35,127 nucleotides of DNA from a virus: IMG/VR virus record IMGVR_UViG_3300046791_000326, positions 1 through 35,127 of that record; one strand, written 5' to 3'. Each line of letters opens with the position of its first letter. The first letter of the stretch is position 1. The notes under the pieces were generated by a model that did not search any database, had not been told where the DNA came from, and saw nothing but the letters and a program-made list of their open reading frames with translations. Below are positions 1 to 8,414 of this stretch, one piece after another. The translations under genes and the position numbers were made by a program.

Positions 1-1
1 C

Positions 2-202
2 GGCCGCGAGGTGCGCTACGTCAATGCCCCGTCGCTGGTGGTTCCCGTCACCTTTCCAGTCACCAGCCATGTCGCCGTGCGGGTCGGGGGTCTCGAACTC
101 AGTGATGCCTATGCCGTGCAGGCGCATCTGCGCTGGCATCCGGACCAGACGGGGCAAGTGGTGGCATTGACGGTGCCGATTCATCCACAGGAGCCCAGGT
201 GA
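2..202 (+). CDS. C-terminal part of a virion protein (5' end outside window)
   Basis: The reading frame is open from the first complete codon of the window to a TGA at 200-202, so this is the last 66 codons of a gene that begins upstream. The visible part is rich in Val, Thr and Pro with alternating hydrophobic residues, which suggests a beta-rich domain, and I recognise no family. Its stop overlaps the GTG start of the next gene (GTGA), so the two are probably translated together in the structural operon. A tail or head accessory protein is likely from context only. Confidence 0.6.
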   Translation, partial: GREVRYVNAPSLVVPVTFPVTSHVAVRVGGLELSDAYAVQAHLRWHPDQTGQVVALTVPIHPQEPR

Positions 203-795
203 AATTCTCCACCAGCCTGGTGCGCTTCGGGTCGGTGGGCGATGTCGCGCTTGAACTGCGCAAGGCGCTGACGGCGATCGCCGCCGGCTGGAATGTCGAG
301 CACAACCCGGACGGTACACATAAAGCCTCCGTCACCGCCGGTCTGCCGACCGCGCATCACACCACGCACGAACATGGCGGCAGCGACGAGGTCGCTTTCA
401 CCACCGGCATCATCGAGCGTGGCCGCAGTGTCGCGATGGGCGAGTGGACCAACTTCACCCCGACCCTCACCGCCTCGGCAGGCACCGTCACCATCAATGC
501 CAATGTGACCTGTCGCTACACCCTCATCGGCAAAACGATGATCCTGACCTTCTACCTCGTGATTACGCTGAGCGCAACGCCCATCAGTCTCACCCTGACG
601 CTCCCCGGCGGCGTGACGGCGGCGAATGCGACCGTCAATGCCATGCTCGACATTACCGGAACCGCTCTGCTGTTCCAGACGCCATCGACAGGTGCGACGA
701 CCGCGCTGCTGTATCGCAATGGTAGTGGCGGCAGCGGCGTCTGGCCCACCGGCGGCAATACCATCGGCGGCACGATCACGTTTCCGATTCAGTAG
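199..795 (+). CDS. Tail- or head-fibre-like structural protein
   Basis: A 198-residue protein that starts at GTG 199 with an AGGAG-type ribosome site around 189-193. The N-terminal third is mixed. Around residue 55 a His-rich stretch (HHTTHEHGGSDEV) resembles the trimerisation or linker motif THEPGGxD seen in many phage fibre and neck proteins. The C-terminal half has the pattern W-T-x-F-T-P-T-L-T followed by CRYTLIGKTMILTFYL, which resembles the beta-jelly-roll tip of receptor-binding and C1q-like phage fibres. The role as a virion surface or host-recognition protein is inferred from these motifs and from the structural neighbours. Confidence 0.65.
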   Translation: MKFSTSLVRFGSVGDVALELRKALTAIAAGWNVEHNPDGTHKASVTAGLPTAHHTTHEHGGSDEVAFTTGIIERGRSVAMGEWTNFTPTLTASAGTVTINANVTCRYTLIGKTMILTFYLVITLSATPISLTLTLPGGVTAANATVNAMLDITGTALLFQTPSTGATTALLYRNGSGGSGVWPTGGNTIGGTITFPIQ

Positions 796-805
796 AGGCG
801 CCCCA

Positions 806-1114
806 GTGGAATCCCTGGAATTGACCGATCCCGTCGTCGTCCCCGAAAAAGTCACGGCCCACTATCAAGTCATCCTGCTGACCCTGAGCTGGGAAACCGA
901 CCCCTCCGGTGTCAAGGGCCACGTCTGGATCAAACTCGTCGACGAGCACACGCAGCCGTTCCACCACGCCTATCACGGCCCTGAAGCCCTCGACCTGATG
1001 AAGTGGATGAACACCGCCAATTTCACGACCACCTCGATGCACAAGCGCATCCTGCAGAAGCTCTCCAATGACGGCGTGCTGCCTGGCACCGTCACCGGCA
1101 CCCCGGACCCGTAA
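806..1114 (+). CDS. Small virion-operon protein of unknown function
   Basis: A 102-residue protein starting at GTG 806, preceded by GAGGCG at 795-800. The frame is open further upstream, but that part overlaps the fibre-like gene, so the GTG with the ribosome site is preferred. The protein is soluble and mildly acidic, with a Trp/His-containing core (HVWIKLVDEHTQPFHHAY) and a helical C-terminal half ending in a Gly/Thr/Pro tail. No family is recognised. It lies between the fibre-like protein and the large repeat protein and probably belongs to the virion or its assembly. Confidence 0.65.
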   Translation: MESLELTDPVVVPEKVTAHYQVILLTLSWETDPSGVKGHVWIKLVDEHTQPFHHAYHGPEALDLMKWMNTANFTTTSMHKRILQKLSNDGVLPGTVTGTPDP

Positions 1115-1131
1115 CCCGAAAGCACACCCTC

Positions 1132-2757
1132 ATGGCGACCCTCAAATACGGCGACCCCGGCTACGACCCCTACGACGGCTACGACACGCAGCACTTCCTG
1201 CAGCAGTCGCTCAATGAGGACGACCGCTCCGGGGCCGGGGACGGCACCCCCAACACACCGGGGACCAATCTGCCGCTGACCCCCCCGCCCGGTGCGCCGT
1301 CGTCCGGGGCCGGAGCCACCGGCTACAACACCTACTACGACGCCCATGCGGGTCAGGACCCGCTCGCCGTGCTGGCCGGCGCCTACCCGGAATTTCTCGG
1401 CCGCCCCGCCGGACCCGGTGAAGCCGCCCTGCACTATGGCCCCGGCTCGGTCGGCTACACCGGCGGCGGACTCCGAGGGGGCGTCGGCGAAATCTACAAC
1501 TCCCCGGAAGCCGTCGCCTACCGCAGCCGCCCGGCCACCGCCACGACCCCGACGACTGGAGGCGGCGACACGACGGGCGGCGGGACCGGCGGGAGTAACC
1601 TGACAGGGGCCTTGGCGGTCTCTCCGGCCAATCCGTATACCGGCGGCGCCGCCGCCTCCACCCGTGCCCCACGGCTGATTCAGCGGGGCGACCAGTGGGT
1701 GCTGACCGAGCACGGCAACGAGCGCGTCCTGCAGCCGAACGAAGTCGATGACGCCCGCAACTACGTCACGCAGTTTGCCCGGCAGAATCCCACCGGCTTC
1801 ATCCAGGCAGGAAGCCCCGGCTACGACCCGACCCAAGCCACCACCAACGAAGGCTACCCACGCATCACCGGACAGACCGGCACCACCGGGACGACCGCGA
1901 CGGGCACGAGCGGGACCGGTGCCACCGGGTATGGCGGCGTCCAGCTCGCCCCGCGCACGGGCGGCAATAGTGGCGACTGGAGCGGCTTCAATAACGCCCG
2001 TGCCATCGCCGGCGGCGATGCCAACTCCATCAAGGATGCGTGGTTCCGCTTCGGACAGGGCTTCAACTTCAACCCGGCCGGCCACAGCAAGCAGGAGATC
2101 GAAGCCTTTCTCACCTCGCAGATTCCTGCCGCGGCGGCGTACGGGCTGCACATCGACCAAGTGCGCGGCGATCAGATTCACGTCACCACCGCCGAAAACC
2201 CGGAAGGCACCTGGGTCGACGTCGTCGGCAATGCTGGCGGCACGGGTGCGTCCCCGTGGACGTGGCAGGATCAGTCGTATCTGGACAGCGGGGGCACTGG
2301 TGGGGGCGGGGGCACGACGGGCAGCGGAGGCGGCCAGTATCAGGCCCAATTCAACAGCATCATCGGCAACCGCGCCCCGTCCTATGCGACCCTGCAGGCG
2401 ATCGAACCGGATCTCAATCGCGCCGGCTTCAAACTCGTCCGCAATGCGAGCGGCACCGGGGCCGACCTGCAACTCCCGACGGGTGAAATCGTCGACGTCA
2501 TCGCGGGGCAGACCGGCCCCTCCGGCGGCACGTCCTGGCAGTGGCTCACCGGCAATGGCGGCACTGGCGGCGGTGGCGGCGGTGGGACCACGGGTGGGGG
2601 GGGCGGAGCGGGCGGTGGTGGCGGCGAAGACCCGCTGACCGCAGGCCTGGGTGGCTCCGCCCTCTTCCAGCAACTCATGGCCGCGCTGCTGCAAGCCATT
2701 CAGGGCCAGCGCTCCCCGACCAATCAAGCCAACCTGCAGCAGACGCTGAACGGATAG
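1132..2757 (+). CDS. Large Gly-rich virion protein with a duplicated domain
   Basis: A 541-residue protein made of small folded blocks joined by Gly/Thr/Ser-rich linkers. The motif PGYDP occurs near residue 8 and again near residue 228. Two blocks in the second half, roughly residues 285-385 and 405-465, share a pattern: helix, x-GLHI or x-GFKL strand, Gly-x-x-VDV, then a Trp-x-Trp pair (SPWTWQD and TSWQWLT). They look like diverged copies of one domain. The C-terminal 30 residues form a Gln/Ala helix. The next gene starts three bases after the stop codon. Long linkers and repeated domains fit a virion structural or DNA-ejection protein, but no specific family is assigned. Confidence 0.65.
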   Translation: MATLKYGDPGYDPYDGYDTQHFLQQSLNEDDRSGAGDGTPNTPGTNLPLTPPPGAPSSGAGATGYNTYYDAHAGQDPLAVLAGAYPEFLGRPAGPGEAALHYGPGSVGYTGGGLRGGVGEIYNSPEAVAYRSRPATATTPTTGGGDTTGGGTGGSNLTGALAVSPANPYTGGAAASTRAPRLIQRGDQWVLTEHGNERVLQPNEVDDARNYVTQFARQNPTGFIQAGSPGYDPTQATTNEGYPRITGQTGTTGTTATGTSGTGATGYGGVQLAPRTGGNSGDWSGFNNARAIAGGDANSIKDAWFRFGQGFNFNPAGHSKQEIEAFLTSQIPAAAAYGLHIDQVRGDQIHVTTAENPEGTWVDVVGNAGGTGASPWTWQDQSYLDSGGTGGGGGTTGSGGGQYQAQFNSIIGNRAPSYATLQAIEPDLNRAGFKLVRNASGTGADLQLPTGEIVDVIAGQTGPSGGTSWQWLTGNGGTGGGGGGGTTGGGGGAGGGGGEDPLTAGLGGSALFQQLMAALLQAIQGQRSPTNQANLQQTLNG

Positions 2758-2760
2758 CGC

Positions 2761-4011
2761 ATGGCGACCTACAGCACCAGCGACGCACAAAAACAGATCT
2801 CGGACTACACGATGGGGAAGTACGGCCGTGCCCCCACCGATGACGAGTGGGGAAAGATCGGTCAGGGCATCGACTACAGCAGCGGCAACATTTCCGACGC
2901 CCAGTTGCAACAGGCCTACGGCAATGCCGATACGCTGGCCGCGTCCTACGGTGCCCCCGCCGGCAACTTGACACCCCCGAAAACTGGCACCACCGCTGGT
3001 GGTCCTGTCAGTGGCGACATGGGCGCAGGCGGCAATATCACCCCGGCTCCAACGGCGGGCGCGGCGACGACCAACCCGTATGCGGGCGTCAATCCGACCT
3101 CGAGCCTCACCGGCACGCAGGCCCTCAGCCAATTGCAGACGGCCATCGGCCGCCCGCTGACCGCCGCCGAGCTCCAGCAGGCCCGCACGCTTATCGGCTA
3201 CACCGACCCCACGGGCCAAGCGCCGATGACCGGCGCCCAGTACAACCAACTGCTCCAGACCGCCGCGTCTCTCACGCCCGGTGCGAACTACACGCCACCA
3301 GCCGCAACGACGCCTCCACCCGCAGGACCGGCCGCCACCACGACGCCACCACCCGCCGGGGTGAAGCTGCCGGAATACGGCCTGAACCTCCCGCCCAACC
3401 TGCAGGGCCAGGTGGGCAACCTCTTCCAGCAGCAGCCCGCCACCCCCATCCAGAGCCAGTATCAGACGTCGCTGCTCGACCTCATCAACAAGTCGCAAGC
3501 GCCCGTGAGTCTCGACGACCCGAACCTCGCCCGCCAGTCCGAGCAATACCGCGCCTCCCGGCAGCGGGGCACCGAACGGCAGCGCTCAGCCCTTGCGGAA
3601 CGTGCGGCCCAGACCGGGACCCTCGGCGCCGGCGGCTTCGATACGGCCGTGGGCAATTTGTATGGCGAGGAGTCGCGAGACATCGCGGGCCGGGACACCG
3701 ACATCATCGCGAAGGAAATGGACGCCCGACGGCAGCAACTCACCCAGGCCCTGCAACTCGCGCAAGCCACCGGCAATGCCGAAGCGGCACGGCTGCTCCA
3801 GACACAGCTCGGCCTCCTCGATGCGTCCATTCAGCAGACGGCGATCGAGCAGCAGGGACGGCTGGGTACCGGCGACCTCATCACGCGGCTGCTATCGACG
3901 CTACTGACCAATGCCTACAACTACTCCGCACTGGGCACCAATGCGGCGCTCAGTCTCAACACCGGCGACAACAATCTCATTCAGAACATGCTGAGTCAGT
4001 ACCTCAGATAG
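2761..4011 (+). CDS. Predicted virion or ejection protein, helical C-terminus
   Basis: A 416-residue protein. Residues 1-60 form a small helical block containing GRAPTDDEW. Residues 75-215 are low-complexity Pro/Thr/Ala linkers with repeated ATTTPPPAG-type strings. Residues 220-416 are a long helical, Gln/Ala/Arg-rich segment without cysteine, with repeated DARRQQL and ALQLAQA heptad-like patterns and an N-rich end. This architecture is common among internal or stopper proteins of short-tailed phages. It sits directly after the Gly-rich protein and before another helical virion protein, so co-translation is likely. Function is inferred from context; no catalytic motif is visible. Confidence 0.6.
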   Translation: MATYSTSDAQKQISDYTMGKYGRAPTDDEWGKIGQGIDYSSGNISDAQLQQAYGNADTLAASYGAPAGNLTPPKTGTTAGGPVSGDMGAGGNITPAPTAGAATTNPYAGVNPTSSLTGTQALSQLQTAIGRPLTAAELQQARTLIGYTDPTGQAPMTGAQYNQLLQTAASLTPGANYTPPAATTPPPAGPAATTTPPPAGVKLPEYGLNLPPNLQGQVGNLFQQQPATPIQSQYQTSLLDLINKSQAPVSLDDPNLARQSEQYRASRQRGTERQRSALAERAAQTGTLGAGGFDTAVGNLYGEESRDIAGRDTDIIAKEMDARRQQLTQALQLAQATGNAEAARLLQTQLGLLDASIQQTAIEQQGRLGTGDLITRLLSTLLTNAYNYSALGTNAALSLNTGDNNLIQNMLSQYLR

Positions 4012-4023
4012 AGGATAGCGTCC

Positions 4024-5010
4024 ATGAGCCTCCTCGACGACATCGCCAAAATCCTCAACATCGCCAGCGGCCCTGCCAGCGCCATCGGCACCGGTCAACA
4101 GCAGGAACGCAACCGGTCAAACGAGTTTGCCGACGCCAGAGGCCGCACGCTCGCCAATATCTACGGCACGCAGGTCGGGGCGCAGACCGGCATCTACGGC
4201 AATCAGGCCAACAACCAGACCGCCCAGTACAACGCCCATCAGGACGCTCTCACGCAGGCGCTGCTGGGGGCCAGCCGCGAACAGACCGCCAATGCCGCCG
4301 TGGACCTCGACCGCCGCAAGTTCGCGCTCACGGCGCCAGGCACACGCGCGGGACAAGCCGCCTCCGGCTCCATCCTGCAGAACCTGCAACCCTCTCGGCT
4401 GCAAGGCGGCTCCGCCCAGCTCATGGCCCGCACCCCGACCATCACCGGTGGGGCCATCAATGCCCTCGGCCCCGGTGCGCGGGAAGCGGGACGACTGCTC
4501 GAGCAAGGGGCACTGGCGGGCCTGAGAAGCGGCGACACCTTCGACCCGCTCACGAAGACCGATTTCCAGGGCGGCGTGCTGGCCCCGCCGGGGATTCTGG
4601 CCGCCCCGTCGCCGCTCGCTTCCCCGACCTTGCCGGCCTATCAGGGACCGGGCGGGGTGGAGTCCGCGCTGGGGGCCATCGGGGCCGGCGGGGGGATTCT
4701 CAACGCCATCAAGAAACTCTTCAGCGGCAGGGGAGGCGGCGGCGGCCCCAGCGGCCCCGGCGATACCTTCGGCCTCGACCCGTACACCTACGGCGGCGGT
4801 GTCGATACGTCCCCACCCGTGCCTCCCCCCGGACCGACCGGCGAAACGGGTGGGCGTTTCTACACCGACCCGATGAACCTCGACCCGTTCAACCCCTACA
4901 CCTACGGTGGCCGCGTCGACACGAATCCGCCCACCGGCCCGGACACCAGCGGCAGCGCGGGCGATCTGGATGGCTACTGGGACGGGACCCAGTGGGTTTC
5001 GGGGTTTTAA
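4024..5010 (+). CDS. Predicted virion protein with YTYGG repeats
   Basis: A 328-residue protein with a good ribosome site (GAGGATAG) before ATG 4024. Residues 1-120 are helical and Gln/Asn/Ala-rich, resembling the C-terminal segment of the preceding protein. The middle is Gly/Ala-rich and includes a short hydrophobic Gly-rich stretch near residue 220. The last 80 residues are Pro/Gly/Asp-rich and hold two copies of the motif YTYGG-x-VDT (in FGLDPYTYGGGVDT and FNPYTYGGRVDT) plus a final YWDGTQWVSGF. A similar WDGT-x-WV end closes the next protein. It is probably a component of the same virion substructure. Confidence 0.6.
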   Translation: MSLLDDIAKILNIASGPASAIGTGQQQERNRSNEFADARGRTLANIYGTQVGAQTGIYGNQANNQTAQYNAHQDALTQALLGASREQTANAAVDLDRRKFALTAPGTRAGQAASGSILQNLQPSRLQGGSAQLMARTPTITGGAINALGPGAREAGRLLEQGALAGLRSGDTFDPLTKTDFQGGVLAPPGILAAPSPLASPTLPAYQGPGGVESALGAIGAGGGILNAIKKLFSGRGGGGGPSGPGDTFGLDPYTYGGGVDTSPPVPPPGPTGETGGRFYTDPMNLDPFNPYTYGGRVDTNPPTGPDTSGSAGDLDGYWDGTQWVSGF

Positions 5011-5013
5011 GTC

Positions 5014-6231
5014 ATGGCCTGGGGCATACCGGGGAACGTCGGCGAGATTTACCGCAAGCAGCAATCGGATGAACTGAAAGACCAGCTGCTCCAGCAGGAG
5101 ATGGCCGCTCGTATGCGGGAGGCCGACTTGCGCCAGCAGGAGCTATCCGCACGCATTGCTGAGCAGCGACAGATGGAAGCCGAACGGGCGAAGGCTGCTG
5201 AACGACAAACCTCACTGGACTTGGAGAAGCAACTCAGCCCAGGCGCACAGACACCGGCTGCTGCCGCCGTGCTCAGAAGGTATCCAGCGACCGCCGCACG
5301 GCTGAGCACAGCACGGCTTGACCCGGCGTTCGGGACGCCACCCATTGACGTGCTCGCGCCGAACGAGAAGCAGGCCGCAGACGCTACGACACTGAAGGAA
5401 CGTGATGCAGCACTGGAGCAAATCTCCGCCGACCCGCGCCTCAAGACGCTGGTGCCGTTGCTTAGAGGAGGACTGCTGACCAGTGTTCCGGCCAATGCGA
5501 TTCTGCCGGACGAGCCGAAGCCACCCACGAAATACCGCGTCACCGTCAAAGGCCCTCACGGCGAACCGATGGCGACCCTCAAGACCGAGGACGAACTCGG
5601 ACCAGGCGTTGAGGAGTATCGCGCACCGGACCGACCGCCACGCACGGAGATGACGCCGGGCCAGCAGTTCCAAGCCACCCGTCAACTCCGCAACGACTTC
5701 GTCCGAGAGACGAAAGCCGCAATGACCGTGCAGCAGCAACTCGCCATGATGGACTCGTCATTGGACGCGGCCAAAAAGGGCGACCTGGCCTCTGGCTCGC
5801 AGGGCGTGCTCGTGACGTTCCAGAAGATTCTGGACCCCAACAGCGTCGTGCGCGAATCGGAGTATGCACGCTCGGCCGCAGGCCAGTCGTTGCTGTCACG
5901 CATGGAAGGCGCGGCGACGCGACTCATCTCCGGTGGCGCGGGTGTGCCGGTCAATGAACTCGAAAAATTCGTGACGCTCGGCAAGCAGTTTGTGCAGGGT
6001 CAGGCGGACTCCGCCCGCGAGACGAAGACACAGATTGATGCGATTGCTTCTGAGTTCGGCATCGACCCGAAGAACATCACGCGCGATTATGGCGAGCCGC
6101 CGACAGGTGGCGGTGGGGGCGGTGGACAGGATTGGCTGAAGGTGCCAGCCGCACAGCGGCCCGTCGGTGCCAAGGCGACACTGCCCAACGTGGGTGCGGT
6201 GACGTGGGACGGCACGTCCTGGGTGAAGTAG
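5014..6231 (+). CDS. Coiled-coil virion protein
   Basis: A 405-residue protein starting three bases after the previous stop. Residues 10-75 form a strongly predicted coiled coil, dense in Glu, Gln, Arg and Leu. The middle is a mixed domain with VTVKGPHGEPMATLKT. Residues 210-355 are helical and include SLLSRMEGAATRLISGGAG. The end is a Gly-rich linker followed by VGAVTWDGTSWVK, a short beta motif also seen at the end of the preceding protein. Internal virion proteins of podovirus-like phages often have this make-up. No enzymatic motif is seen. Confidence 0.6.
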   Translation: MAWGIPGNVGEIYRKQQSDELKDQLLQQEMAARMREADLRQQELSARIAEQRQMEAERAKAAERQTSLDLEKQLSPGAQTPAAAAVLRRYPATAARLSTARLDPAFGTPPIDVLAPNEKQAADATTLKERDAALEQISADPRLKTLVPLLRGGLLTSVPANAILPDEPKPPTKYRVTVKGPHGEPMATLKTEDELGPGVEEYRAPDRPPRTEMTPGQQFQATRQLRNDFVRETKAAMTVQQQLAMMDSSLDAAKKGDLASGSQGVLVTFQKILDPNSVVRESEYARSAAGQSLLSRMEGAATRLISGGAGVPVNELEKFVTLGKQFVQGQADSARETKTQIDAIASEFGIDPKNITRDYGEPPTGGGGGGGQDWLKVPAAQRPVGAKATLPNVGAVTWDGTSWVK

Positions 6232-6235
6232 GTCC

Positions 6236-8215
6236 ATGCCGCAACAACGCTACGACGACGACGGCAATCCGATTGGCGGCGCTGCTGGCGCAGCACCCAC
6301 TCGTTTTGATGACCAAGGCAATCCCATCACCGAAGGTCCGCCAGAATGGCAGGGACCACTCACGCCACGGGAGCAACTGCGGCAGAAACTCACCACCCCC
6401 GATGACACACAACGAGCACGCGCAGCCGAAACGGCATGGGGGGATCTGAATCCCGTCAACCTTGCCCGTCAGGCATGGCAGGGCATCACCGGAGAACTGG
6501 AAGCCGGGCGGAATGCCATGCACGAAGGACGGCCGGTCGCCGGTGTGGCGCATACCGTCGCGAGCATGGTGCCGATTCTCGGCCCGATGGTGATGAACGC
6601 ACCCGGCCGGATGGCCGATGAACTGGAGAAGGCCCTCATTGCGCGCGGCAAGGGAGACACGACACGCGCCGTTGGCCATACCGCCGCAGGCTTGATTCCG
6701 GTGGCTGGCCCAATGGCCGCTGACATTGCGGAACAAGCCGCCTCTGGTGATACGGGTGGCGCAGCCGGACACCTCGTCGCACTCGGGCTCGGTCCGAAAG
6801 TCTACGGTGCTGCGGCTGGTCCTGCGGGGAGAGTCGCGAGTGGTGCAGCAGAGAAGGTCGCCGGAGCAGCCGAGCGTATCGGAGAACGCGCGCAGATGGC
6901 GGCGGCCGGTGCGAAAGAAGGCGGCATCGGTGGAGCGGTCTCGTCGGTCATTCGGAACGTCGCGCCGATTGAACCCGAAGCCCTGATGATGAAAGCCGTG
7001 CGCCCGCGCTCCTCGCAAGTCAACTTCGAGGCCAAACTGCCAGCGGCGATGGAGGAAGCGAAGGTCAGTGAGCAGGCGATGGGCAAACCCATCACCAATT
7101 TCGAGACCCTGGTCGAAGCCATCGACCTCGCCAAGAAGCGCGTGCGTGCCCGATACGACGAGATGGCCGGTCCGCTGCGCGAGCAAGGCATCACCCTCGA
7201 CCTCACCCCGGCCGCCGACAAGATGATGGCCGCAATTCCTGAGACGCTCCGCCTGGAGAATCCCGCCGCCGCCGCACGGATTGCCAAAACCGCCGACCTC
7301 TATCGCCGCCGCGTCCCGCTCGAAGCCGCCGAGCAGTATCTGAAAGAAGCCAACGCGCAACTGGAATCGTTCTACGCCAAGTTCCCAGGGTCGCAGCGCA
7401 AGGCGCTCGAAGCCAGCCCCGAAGCGGCCATTCCCAATGCGCGGGCACAGGGACTCCGCGAGGCGATCTATGGGGAATTGGACCGGGGCACCGGCGAAGC
7501 CGGAGCGGTTCAGCGGCGCTATGGGTCCCTGATGGCGCTAGAAGAAGAGGCGCTCCGTCAACTCAACGTCTCGAAACGGCTCAAGGAGCAAAGTCTCGCC
7601 GAACAGATCAGCACGCCGCGCGCCTACTTCGATATGGTCAAGGGCGGTGTCAAGGCGCTGAGTGGCAACCCGGCAGGCTTGGCGGATGCGCTCGGTGGCT
7701 ATGCCATGCGGGAAGCCTCGCGGTTTATGAAGGAGCAAGGGACTGCCGAGGCGATGATTCGACGCGCCTTCGAAGGCTATCGACCGCGTCGGCCAGCGGA
7801 TCTCCCCAACGTCCCGCAAATCGAGCGTGGAGCCATTGTCCGGCCAGCGGCGGAGACCAGCGGCATCACAGAGTCACCGCCGTGGATGCCGCAGAGTTAT
7901 CCCGTCTCGGAGCGACGCGGTCTGCCTCCGGCGCGCACCGTCCATGCAGTGGAAGGGATACCGGATACCAGTGGTCGCACTGAACCGCCGTCGTGGATGC
8001 CGAAGCAGTATCCACTCTCGCCGGAGACGGTAAAAACTCTGAGCCGAGAGGACCTCATCAGCCGCTTGTCCGGTGTACAGCGCACCCCTGGACTCGCCCC
8101 TGAAGAGGCTGCCCAACTGATGCAGGTTCTCCGCGACGAAATGCGACGCCGTGGGATCAGCCTCGTGCCGATCAAGGGGCCGGTCGCTCCTCGCACCTAC
8201 ACGCAACGTCGGTAA
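6236..8215 (+). CDS. Large predicted ejection/internal virion protein
   Basis: A 659-residue protein starting at ATG 6236, five bases after the previous stop. The N-terminus has two short copies of R-(Y/F)-DD-x-GNPI. Residues 90-210 are Ala/Gly-rich amphipathic or hydrophobic helices (VAHTVASMVPILGPMV and LIPVAGPMAADIAEQA), the type that lets ejection proteins enter a membrane. Residues 230-520 are long charged helices. The last 130 residues are Pro-rich and contain two copies of a TSG-x-TE-x-P-x-WMP-x-x-YP-x-S motif. It is the last large structural gene before the membrane and hydrolase genes. Its role in DNA ejection is inferred. Confidence 0.6.
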   Translation: MPQQRYDDDGNPIGGAAGAAPTRFDDQGNPITEGPPEWQGPLTPREQLRQKLTTPDDTQRARAAETAWGDLNPVNLARQAWQGITGELEAGRNAMHEGRPVAGVAHTVASMVPILGPMVMNAPGRMADELEKALIARGKGDTTRAVGHTAAGLIPVAGPMAADIAEQAASGDTGGAAGHLVALGLGPKVYGAAAGPAGRVASGAAEKVAGAAERIGERAQMAAAGAKEGGIGGAVSSVIRNVAPIEPEALMMKAVRPRSSQVNFEAKLPAAMEEAKVSEQAMGKPITNFETLVEAIDLAKKRVRARYDEMAGPLREQGITLDLTPAADKMMAAIPETLRLENPAAAARIAKTADLYRRRVPLEAAEQYLKEANAQLESFYAKFPGSQRKALEASPEAAIPNARAQGLREAIYGELDRGTGEAGAVQRRYGSLMALEEEALRQLNVSKRLKEQSLAEQISTPRAYFDMVKGGVKALSGNPAGLADALGGYAMREASRFMKEQGTAEAMIRRAFEGYRPRRPADLPNVPQIERGAIVRPAAETSGITESPPWMPQSYPVSERRGLPPARTVHAVEGIPDTSGRTEPPSWMPKQYPLSPETVKTLSREDLISRLSGVQRTPGLAPEEAAQLMQVLRDEMRRRGISLVPIKGPVAPRTYTQRR

Positions 8216-8228
8216 ACAGGAGGCTTCT

Positions 8229-8405
8229 GTGATTTCCCTCATCCTCGTGCTCGTTATCGTCGGGGTGGTGCTGTATCTCTTAGAGACGTACATCCCGATG
8301 GACCCGGCGATCAAGACCGTGATCCGCGTGGTGGTCGTGCTCGTACTGTGCCTCTGGCTGATCCAGACATTCGTCGGCGACATCCCGCTGCCCAAGTTGC
8401 GCTAG
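8229..8405 (+). CDS. Small two-segment membrane protein, Thivi_2564-like
   Basis: A 58-residue protein with a clear AGGAGG ribosome site before GTG 8229. It has two hydrophobic segments, about residues 2-19 and 31-49, separated by the turn ETYIPMDPAIK, and a short tail. The pattern of two helices around a YIPMD-x-x-IK linker matches what I remember of the small Thivi_2564 family found in phages and bacteria, whose function is not established. Its place directly before the glycoside-hydrolase-like gene and after the last virion gene would suit a holin or other lysis membrane protein, but that is inference. Confidence 0.7.
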   Translation: MISLILVLVIVGVVLYLLETYIPMDPAIKTVIRVVVVLVLCLWLIQTFVGDIPLPKLR

Positions 8406-8414
8406 GAGTCTTGA

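Noticed and set aside
973-3546. 857-codon minus-strand open frame
   Set aside because: It is a shadow of two well-formed rightward virion genes in C-ending-codon, GC-rich DNA; its Gly/Arg/Val composition has no domain signs.
2847-5072. 741-codon plus-strand frame
   Set aside because: It crosses three virion genes in another frame and is dominated by Arg, His, Pro and Gln, as expected for an off-frame translation.
6077-7360. 427-codon minus-strand frame
   Set aside because: Antisense to the ejection-protein gene, without overlaps, ribosome site or recognisable motifs.
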